This document shows positions 55,574 to 64,000 of a stretch of DNA of 64,000 bases, piece after piece. A model generated the notes under the pieces. The model was given only the letters and a program-made list of their open reading frames with translations. It did no database searches and had not been told where the DNA came from. Every line of letters starts with the position of its first letter. The first letter of the stretch is position 1. Source of the DNA: Pachyseris speciosa (taxonomy: Eukaryota > Cnidaria > Anthozoa > Scleractinia > Pachyseridae); NCBI GenBank assembly GCA_016490735.1, contig JAEMWC010000277.1, positions 162,501 to 226,500 of the forward strand. Direction: 5' to 3'. The position numbers and the translations under genes are program-made.

Positions 55574-56995
55574 GAAAGGAAACGTTTATCAAACGATGTA
55601 AGACTTTTTCGCATAAATGCATAAATGGGGTCTCGGTGAAATGTGGGAGAAAAAATAATCTGTTTACAAATACGTCATTTGAAACAGAAGAAAGAGAGTA
55701 AGGTTTCTGCGTTCAGTGTCACGTCACGTAAGTAAAACTTATCATTCAAAAACTAGGGTCCAGAAATAGAGATATTATGAAAAAAATAGTAAATAAACTA
55801 CCTGTCTAAGTCTCAGAGGTGTGTGATGTCCTGTACTTGAGTTATTCAACAAAATGTACAACCGCTCAAAATTAGAGCGGCAACGGTATGGAGCGGCCAC
55901 GGGGAATCACGGCAGTCTAATTAAAACCATCTGGAGTTCAGTTTGGTTATGTTAAAAGCTTTCCTCTCGCTGTTGAACTTGCAAAAATTCGTATGGACAC
56001 TTCTCTTAACATATTAGTTGGTCAGACTTCAAAGACACACGGTGAATCGACGTTTTCCGATATGTGACAACAGGCATCATTCATCGGTTTGTGTCTGCCT
56101 CTTTGCAGCTATGTCCATAGACCCCTATCAACGTATATCCCTTGAAAATTGCTTTACAGCTCAACCATTTATAACTTACAATAATTATAACACTTGTACA
56201 AAAGTATTTAAAAAAGAAAATGAAAAAAAGGAACGCAAAAACAAAATTAAAAAAGAAAGAAAGAAAATAAAAGGTAGCAATATCGGGAGTCGAACACGGA
56301 ACATCTGCATTTCAAGCGGTGAAGATGACCGGATGGCCACGGTCATTCAGCATAGCCAATTAGGTAAAAATAGTGTACTAATTCCAAAATGACCATTATT
56401 AATTCGCGCTTGCACAGAAACGCCGGAGGTGAGTTTTGCGGATGAAACTCGACGACGACGAAGAAGAAGAAGCTCATTTCAAAGGTCTTTCCACCCTTTT
56501 CATTTCTTATGAGGCACAGTCGGCGGCGAAGACAAAACTCGACAACATCGCTTAAAATATCATTGTTGAGGCAAAAGGACGACAGTACACCACAGGTAAG
56601 ACAATTTAACTTTTATTTAGCGTTGTTCAATACATATATTTAGCGATTCGTCGCTAGAGCATGAAACATACGGTAAATCCCATACATTTACCATAAAATA
56701 ACAAAGGGTCACACAAACAGATTGTCTGGGTGCCCTGTGATTGGACTTAAAATGCGAAGATATTGAGTTTGCGTGTGTGTCTACATTTCCGACTAATTAA
56801 CGGCACCGTCGAATAAGCGCATTTTATCCAGATTCTAAATTTGATTAAATCGCTCTCAATCATCTCCCCAAAAATTCCTTTGGAGAACGAAAAGAACTAC
56901 ACTTCTCCTTCCAAAAGGTTCATTCTCAGTCAATTATTTTGTGTAGCACATAGCTGAATAAGGGCTATTTTTGACCTATTTTTAATCGAGTTAAA
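55574..56995. other. Gene-free stretch with a tRNA-like motif
   Basis: No supported protein gene. GA-rich triplets lie at 56,449-56,471. A minus-strand tRNA-like segment is listed separately. Confidence 0.5.
56278..56375 (-). other. tRNA-like segment (SINE head or degenerate tRNA)
   Basis: The minus strand reads CGCTTGAAATGCAG (a TTGAAA anticodon-loop pattern), then GTGTTCGACTCCCGA, a fair B box. The T stem pairs poorly and no clear A box or acceptor stem is seen. Possibly a Ser-type tRNA relic. Confidence 0.35.
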
Positions 56996-57059
56996 AGTGT
57001 TTCCCAGTTTCCGCAGTATCGAAACACAACATTTGCGTTATGTCCCGCTCGTTTACGCA

Positions 57060-57420
57060 CCTAAAAGCTCTGGCAAACAAGGACACATTGTTGCGGACAC
57101 ATTTTTGCTCATGATGTTTCTTGGGTGCGCAAACGCGCGGTACACAAAATGAATGTCGTGTTTCCAACTCGCGCAAACTGGGAAACATTTAATTTGTTGC
57201 GGACACAAAATGTTTCTGAACAAAATCAGAAACATGTTTTGTTTCCCGGACACAAAATTTGTGTCCGCAACAAATGTTGTGCGCGCGGGCAAACGTGGAA
57301 ACATTTGTGTCGGCAACAATGTGTCCACGAAAATGTGTCCTCGTTTGCCAGGGCCTTAAGAAACATCATGAGCAGCAATGTGTCCGCAACAATGTGTCCT
57401 CGTTTGCCAGGGCCTTCAAG
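57060..57420. mobile_element. Cluster of GGCCCTGGCAAACGAGG-type MITE copies
   Basis: CCTCGTTTGCCAGGGCCTT occurs at about 57,340 and 57,400, with the opposite end CTGGCAAACAAGGACACATT near 57,070. Internal units with GGACACAAA and TGTGTCCGCAACAA repeat in both orientations. It looks like one copy inserted in or duplicated within another. Confidence 0.75.
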
Positions 57421-58889
57421 CTGCCTTGTTCACGCCTCAAAAAAAAACTCCACGAGCATAGAACTCTTCCATTTCCTATTTCAAAGTGTGGGGCCACCCA
57501 GTACTACCGGAAAATATGACACCGGTTGAAGTTTTTACCAGTCAAAACTAGCCCAAATTGTCTCGGTAGGTCCTCGAATCCTTCCACAAAGTAACCAGAG
57601 AAACAGCTTCAGTTATCGACCGCCATATTGGCTACGAAGCATATTTACCATCTAATTCAGCAAGAAACCGTCTCTCACCTCTGGTTTCTTTCAAAAGCTT
57701 GCCTTAACCACATTCCAGCTTAATGATATCACCCTGGGGGCCTTTGTGGAGGAAAATGGCTCTAAAAACACTTATAAAGCGGCAAATTTACCAGAATCAA
57801 GTTTGTTGACTCGGTAAACGAACAACGTCCGCTAATGTGCGTGACGTCACACCTTAATTCGAGCCCACAGTGTCACAATACTGCAGTTATTGTCATCACA
57901 ACGCCTTCTATGGAGAAGATTAGGGCTTCAGACTAATTATCAACAAAAATGTACTAAAAAAATTGCAGTAACTTAGGAGTCAAAGGGTTTAGTCGGCGGT
58001 TCGGAATTTTATAGGTTGTGTTTTAGAAATCGAGGGATTTCAAACGCGAAACGGTGTTTCCTCGCTTATTAAGACCCCAGTATCCTCTTTTCTGACCTCC
58101 GATTAGTCTTCAGGATTCCATCTTTTAACAGCAAATAGCGAAATTAAACACGTGGCGGGCAGTTATCGCACGCGCGCGTGAGGTAATTCAAAATGGCGAT
58201 GAAAAGGTACTTTCTCACGAGCCAAAAAAAAATTCATGAAAAGATCCTACTTGGTGTACAGGACATGCCTGAAACAACAGGCAAACCAAGAGATTAGAAA
58301 GCGTTCTCCTTTGTCGATGTTGACAGTAAAATTCCGGAGAAGAAGTGGCTTCCAAATACAGCTTGATTTGCAAAAAGATTGCGAGAAAACATTACTTAAA
58401 TTCAAAGTTGTCGTAACTTTTATAAGAATTATTTCTTGCCTGCTGGCATTAAGAAAATTACTTAATTATTTTTGGTACAGAAATTTTCCTGTTATTTCGG
58501 TTGGAATGGAAAAAGAGGACTACGTCTGATGGTTTCCATTTTTTCCCGTAAACTTTCCGGTGGAATGAGCCATTTGAATTTCCAACCGGAATTTTCGTTT
58601 TTTGTTGACAAATAAACGACCTCTGTTTTACGTAATGATATCACGGGGAGGTGGCCAGGCTACTAAGTGCTAATCAAAATGGCGGCGCTCAATTTGAATA
58701 GCCCATTTCCGATATATTTGGGCGCAGAAGATTGGTAATGAAAACCGACACGAAAACGAGGCTTGGGGAATAGCGCAGGAGAAACAAAAATACATTTACA
58801 GTGGAAACAACTGAATGAAAGTGAGATCATTTTTTGAAGTTCAGGGCAGTCAAAATCTGAAAATGGAGAGTAATTTAATAATAAAAGCG

Positions 58890-59150
58890 TTCCCTGGCTA
58901 AAAGATTATTTAACAAAACGAGGAGTACAGGTATCAGATCAAGGACGAAGTAAAGGAAAAGCTCAACTTGTGGACCTCACACGAACAACAAGTGAAACTG
59001 ATGAAACTAAGACAGGTCGATGAAGACGAAGAAGACTTGTCGGAAGTGTTAGCAAGTAACCGAGAACTGAGAAAGGAACCATACCAAACCCTAATAACAT
59101 CCAGAGCTGGACGTACGATTTCACAAGCATCCCCAATTTACTTTTACTGA
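58890..59150 (+). pseudogene. SAP-like domain exon, right copy, frameshifted
   Basis: WLKDYLTKRGVQVSDQGR and SKGKAQLVDLTRT are kept. A 4-base insertion (near 58,998) then breaks the frame, and the acidic part (KLRQVDEDEEDLSEVLASNR) continues in another frame. The left copy at 6,468-6,766 is unbroken here. Confidence 0.5.
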
Positions 59151-59215
59151 CTTATACACGTATTCCCCATGTTGGTAGCTGATCATTCTACCCCAAGATT
59201 CTACTTTCAAGCCTT

Positions 59216-59525
59216 TCTTCACGAAGATTCTTCAGAGCTGCCTATTCTGGATCAAATATTATGAGAACAGCTCCTGCGGCAACAGAAATCTTCTTGACAA
59301 TTCCTTTTTAAGGTCTTCTTTTCGGAAATTCATGCGGAGAACAGATTCGAGGATCGACGAGAGTAAGGAATTAATTTATCATCGATTCTTAGCTTCTGCC
59401 AAACAATTGCCACTTTTTACAAACTTTTCTACCAGAAGAAAAACGAAAATAGGACAGATTTCCCTTTTTGTGGTCGCTATTAGTACAAACCGCAACTGCA
59501 CAGTATTTTACCGTGATAAATATGA
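59216..59525 (-). pseudogene. THAP-domain exon, single copy in right block A
   Basis: The minus strand reads YCAVAVCTNSDHKKGNLSYF followed by RFSSGRKVCKKWQLFGRS and a stop, as on the left. Only one unit is present. The shared stop shows that the exon was already broken when block A was duplicated. Confidence 0.6.
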
Positions 59526-60962
59526 AAGCCCTAATTTTTACAGCTTTTTTATCCTTCTGTTGTTTCCGCCGGTCTTCCACCAAGCGTCGCTTTCGCGTTT
59601 AAATTTGTTACCAATCTCCCGCGCTCAAACAAATCGGAAATGGGCTATTTCCAATGGATAGAATGCACTTAAAGGACATTATCACCCTTGATCCAACGCG
59701 GTCTTTTGTTTTTCTTTTGAAATCGCGCCATTGTTAAATGACGCGTCTGATTGTTTAGTTATTTTTATCGGGCATTTGATCTGGTTCACCGCGCCTAGTT
59801 GTCGCTTGTTTCCGGTTTCGCAAAGCAAATGGCTACAAATTCAACTTGCTTATTTCTTCATATTTCTTCATTAAAACCGTGAACAATCCGTTCACAGGTT
59901 TAAAATAAAAACAGCAAAGTATTGAACGATCCGTTATTGATAAAACTCGCTGATTATGTGGCGAGGATGGTGACAAAAATATCCACAAGAAAACATTTAT
60001 TCTCGGCAGCTACTGTCGGGTAATGGTTTCTAATTTGCAGTAAGAAAAATAATTGTGCGTCCTCATTCAATTATCCTGTCCTTTCGCTTTATACTGTGTT
60101 GAAAATACAGTCGACCATGCGGCTTGACAAAAGGAGGAAAACTTTGAGCTCCGAACTAAAACACGGGAGGAAACAAATGCGGTGTAGTTCTCATCAATCA
60201 CGGAGATCTTGGCGAGAAAAAGAAATTAATGTTCACGCAGTTTAGGCAATCTGCAAACTGAACGCAAAGCTAGAATGCCCGAAGGGCATAAAAATGGCAG
60301 TCGATAAAGAGACTTGGCGACAAATCGGATTAAAAACACTAAAAAGAAGTGACCAAAGCCGCAAATCCCGTTACACAAACTGACCTTGCGGTAAAACACC
60401 AAACATGCGGAAAACAGTTGTCCAGCCAAGTGCAATGTTTAATACTCGTCATCAAATCAGTTTCCAAATCGCAGTAAGTCGGCTCCAACAAGCTCAGCGA
60501 ATTTTTGAAAGCTCCGAGGTAAAAAGCACCAAACCTGATCAACGAGTCTGTGTAAATCCTCCTGCGAAGATACCGCAACCGACTACTGCCACACTGACTC
60601 TTTCGACTTAACACGGGCCGAAATTTACTTACATACAAATTGTTCCAAAAATAATATAAGGAAAATGAAGAAGAATAAACGGAGAACATATTTATGGCCA
60701 TAAATTTGGAGATTTGTTCACGATGCGATAAAACAAGAGCGATAAAACAAGGGCTTTGAAGTCTGAGTAGTTTAGCGTTACACGAAATTCCAGAATTAAC
60801 GGTCGCGGCGCGCGATGCATCAAGGGTAATAATGGGACTTTAAACCTCACATGCTCAAAACACGGCGAGTAATTCAACTTAGTGGATTTTCTGGAGTGAC
60901 CTACTCCTTTAATGTTTAATAGTCTCCCCTGGCGTGGATTAACTACCATAAGCTTTTATTAA

Positions 60963-61601
60963 GGTGATTCTTCACAATTGCATGGCGCATCCCTACTGCG
61001 CATAATTTATGGCGTCATTTAGCGCGCGCTCGTGCGCGCGTACACAAGAAGCATTGCGTATTTGCCTTGACATTGAGCTTTTTCAGCTCGTCGTCTTGCA
61101 AAGAAACGAGCACGGTGACCCCCCCTTTTTATTGGTGTAATGTACTCGTAATAGGCACACGAGAAGCATATTTTAAGGAGAAAGAAAGTTTAACAGTAGA
61201 CGTTGGATTATTTATATATAAATGAGGTGAAACTCTGCGTTTGGAGCCAGGAAGGAGTGTGAGATGATGACGTAGTGGTCCAATTTCTTAAATTATTTGC
61301 AAGATCAGGCAATTTGAAATCACAATACTAAAAGAATATAGCCCAGAAAAACAATTGGGCTCTAGTTTTCACCATTATTCATAGTTTTTGCTACATAATA
61401 ACAGCTTTATTCGGTTGTTCATGCTTCGAACATATCTCGTCCAACTCCGTAAAAACACTTAGAACAACGAATATGCAGGGCGAAAACAAGCACGGTGACC
61501 CCATCTTTTTATTACATTTTTTTCATTGTCCTATGCATGACTATCAATTGTGCCAAGTCTGAAAAAAATCTTAATAGTACATCCTTTTCAGGGGAATTAC
61601 C
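60963..61601. mobile_element. piggyBac-like MITE at the A'-B' junction
   Basis: TTAA flanks both ends (60,959-60,962 and 61,602-61,605). The ends GGTGATTCTT and, reversed, GGTAATTCCC are short imperfect inverted repeats. AAGCACGGTGACCCC and GAGCACGGTGACCCC occur inside at both ends, near 61,108 and 61,488. No transposase. The matching TTAA in the left LINE tail (near 23,694) is uninterrupted. Confidence 0.65.
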
Positions 61602-62032
61602 TTAAATAGATTAAAATAGTTAAAATCAAACTAAGTACATATAATAAAAACTAACAATAAAAGAAATAAGTGTAAAAGAGATAAGAAGGATAAAAATACG
61701 TGTATAAAATAAAGGAGAAAAGCGAGAAAATTTGGTTAAAATTGCTTAAAAAATTTAAATTTAAATTCATTGAGAGACTTTGAGAATCTAATATCTTTGC
61801 TCAATGAGTTCCAGTACCTTAAATAGATTAAAATAGTTAAAATCAAACTAAGTACATATAATAAAAACTAACAATAAAAGAAATAAGTGTAAAAGAGATA
61901 AGAAGGATAAAAATACGTGTATAAAATAAAGGAGAAAAGCGAGAAAATTTGGTTAAAATTGCTTAAAAAATTTAAATTTAAATTCATTGAGAGACTTTGA
62001 GAATCTAATATCTTTGCTCAATGAGTTCCAGT
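61599..62032. repeat. 217-bp tandem duplication of the LINE tail
   Basis: ACCTTAAATAGATTAAAATA begins at 61,599 and again at 61,816, and the two 217-bp copies are almost identical. The left block B has a single copy, so this arose on the right after the duplication. Confidence 0.9.
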
Positions 62033-62135
62033 CTTTAACCGCTTGAAATGCTAATCTTTGCCTTCCCCAGTTGCGTCTAATTGGTGGTAATCGTAGATTA
62101 CATTTATTTCTTGTATTATAAACATGAGATGACAA
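61606..62135 (-). mobile_element. LINE 3' tail, right copy
   Basis: Minus-strand frame 62,135-61,953 encodes YNTRNKCNLRLP, RRNWGRQRLAFQ and DWNSLSKDIRFSKS, matching 23,378-23,560. The UTR is cut at the TTAA where the MITE sits and is partly duplicated. Confidence 0.75.
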
Positions 62136-62255
62136 TGCCCTCTAAGAGAGCCACCGGCGACAGCTCAGCTGGGAAAATCAAACTAGGTGTCAGAAGTTTA
62201 TGACGTCGTATACAGCTTAAAAGTATGATTCTTTGGCATGTTAAATTAACAAGAA

Positions 62256-62316
<61 letters not shown>

Positions 62317-64000
62317 TTGGTGGCTAATTTATTTCTGGACATTTACACTGCTCCGCGAAAAAACATGCTTTTCTTCTAATATGCTACATCTACGAGTTCT
62401 GAGGAGGAGCACAATTTCGTTAAAATTTACTTTTCGTTTCTTCTCATCCCCCTGACATTTGACACCACAAGATGTAAAGCCGCCAAATTTTAACATACAC
62501 TACATTTCAGACTACTCATACATGCAGCGCAGGTGCTTCTTAAAAGCTGCACTTTGCCTCATGATAGTTACACATCTCTTTTGCTTGACAGGGAGTGCGG
62601 GACATAAATGTAACCGTGTGTACAAACCAAAGAGTGTCGTTTGTTTCGGATTTTGTCTGCTGATGAGGAACACCCATGGCCTCTGTAATAACAAAAGGAC
62701 AGAGAGGTGAATTCCACCGAGCCTCGTGGGTGAATTCAGCTTACAAATCGCAAGATAGATTGAGCTCGGTAGACTCTAGAGTCAGGGCACGAATTTTGGC
62801 GTGCTTCAGACCGACCAATTGAATTCACCATAATTCAGTGGTAGAAGCCCACCGTTCATGAACACTGATCACCTTGAATAATCTCGAGCTGAACAAAGCA
62901 AGTAACCATATCAAAGTTTGTGAAAAGGTAAGTTTTTGTTTTTGTTTTCACATATGTCATGTAGTTCAGAAGCGATGTGTATAGTGCCGTGAAGTATACG
63001 TTTAACAATCATCCTCCGAAATCGCGCGGAATATCGCCTGATACATAGCCGACGAGGCCGTAGGCCAAGTTGAGTTGGCTAAAGTCCGCAAGATTGAGCA
63101 GGATAATTATTTTATTATTCAACACGTTAATGACAAAGTACAATTTTCTGCATTTATTGCAAAGAAAAGCTGGAAAAGCCGCCATTTTTCTCCACGACAC
63201 ACAAAATTATATACTTGTATCGCAGGAAATCTCTTGCTTACGCACGACGAATATTGGGCGCACTAATGACCCAATGTGTCGAATAATAAAGCACTCTTTG
63301 CTCCATCTTTCTTTAGAAAAATTGGTGAGGATGAGATATCGACCGAGACCTAAGGCTTGGAACAAGATTTTGTACCAACCTCCGGTCTACTTTCACTGAG
63401 ATGAAATAATAAAAGGGATTAGCTAAGAATACAGATCATTTTTTAGTATCATAGGCAGGTGAGAAAGAAAGAAAGCATATTAACGGCAGGTCACATTTTG
63501 GCCTGCAACACTTAACTAAGCCCAGTTAAAAATACTGAGTCTTACCAAAGGTTATAAATGCCGTCCGGGCTCGTGATGTCTGTACAGTGTAGTTTTCTTC
63601 TTGCAAAGTCACCTGGAGTTTCTTCATATATTTTTACAGGTTTCGTGGTGACATGCATATTTACGCGCTTAAATACCTTATATCAGTAACGCCAATAAGC
63701 TTCACACATTAGAAACTTGTTAGTGTATTTATACAAATGCCATGGGCTCCTGTACAATACAGCTTGTGTCATAGGTGTCTGATTAAAATGTTAATTTGTG
63801 AACTTTAAATGGCAAAGGTTTAATGTGACGAGTTTTGTCAAAATCGTACACGACAGTACAGAGAGTAACTTTCTTTTATCAGTGTGATTGATTATTGCTT
63901 GGTATCAGAAATCGGCCAAACACTCATTTTTCTATTTTAAAACAGTTCGAAGGAAAAAAGAGGAAATTGGATATCCGCTTGCGTTTTAGCAACGTAAACG
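61606..64000 (-). repeat. Segmental duplication block B, right (inverted) copy
   Basis: Inverted relative of 21,470-23,697 that continues past the window end. It carries the (TTA)n microsatellite at 62,257-62,313. Identity by eye is about nine bases in ten, similar to block A. Confidence 0.9.

Larger units (their letters stand above)
56996..60945 (-). repeat. Segmental duplication block A, right (inverted) copy
   Basis: Inverted relative of 4,350-10,800. It lacks the 2.4-kb segment and the second THAP unit of the left copy, and has extra nested copies of the GGCCCTGGCAAACGAGG MITE at 57,000-57,420. It ends next to the TTAA-flanked element at 60,963. Confidence 0.9.

Overview
The window looks like nuclear DNA of an anthozoan cnidarian, probably a stony coral. 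It is AT-rich and intron-bearing, has no bacterial operons, and is dominated by transposable elements of the kinds common in coral genomes: BEL/Pao LTR retrotransposons, Penelope-like elements with GIY-YIG endonucleases, a tyrosine-recombinase element, tRNA-derived SINEs and many palindromic MITEs. The organism call is an inference from repeat content; I could not search a database. I found no complete, unbroken host gene. What remains of host genes is in pieces: a class A GPCR pseudogene, a THAP-domain exon, a SAP-like exon, a DEDDh exonuclease exon, a two-exon start of an unknown gene, and a Cys/His-rich gene split by a retrotransposon.

Layout. 1-4,350: non-coding, with MITEs and a SINE scrap. 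4,350-10,800 (block A): a segment whose inverted relative lies at 56,996-60,945; it carries a decayed THAP-domain exon (tandemly duplicated here only) and an antisense SAP-like exon. 10,900-11,420: Penelope-type GIY-YIG fragment. 11,420-21,470: non-coding with SINE and MITEs. 21,470-23,697 (block B): its inverted relative lies at 61,606-64,000 and runs off the window. 25,652-26,750: GPCR pseudogene. 31,087-34,864: a tyrosine-recombinase element with an SGNH-hydrolase gene and split direct repeats (A1 - ORFs - B1 A2 B2 on the minus strand). 35,206-42,654: a minus-strand host gene broken by a 6.8-kb BEL element (35,622-42,430) with LTRs, primer-binding site, polypurine tract and a perfect 5-bp target duplication; that BEL element itself holds a 541-bp fold-back SINE, another SINE and a 341-bp tandem duplication. 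43,126-44,642: 5'-truncated Penelope-like element bounded by 251-bp, almost identical inverted arms. 45,112-46,272: host exons. 49,221-50,293: a 1.07-kb TIR element. 50,898-55,573: a second BEL element, plus strand, 3'-truncated. 56,996-64,000: inverted A and B copies joined directly, with a TTAA-flanked MITE at the junction.

How the parts relate. Insertion order can be read in places: host gene, then BEL-1, then the SINEs inside BEL-1. The A and B duplications are permuted (A-10.7 kb-B on the left, A'-B' with each block inverted on the right), which a single inverted duplication does not explain. The most unusual object is the compact SGNH plus tyrosine-recombinase element, which keeps Ngaro-type split repeats yet shows no reverse transcriptase.
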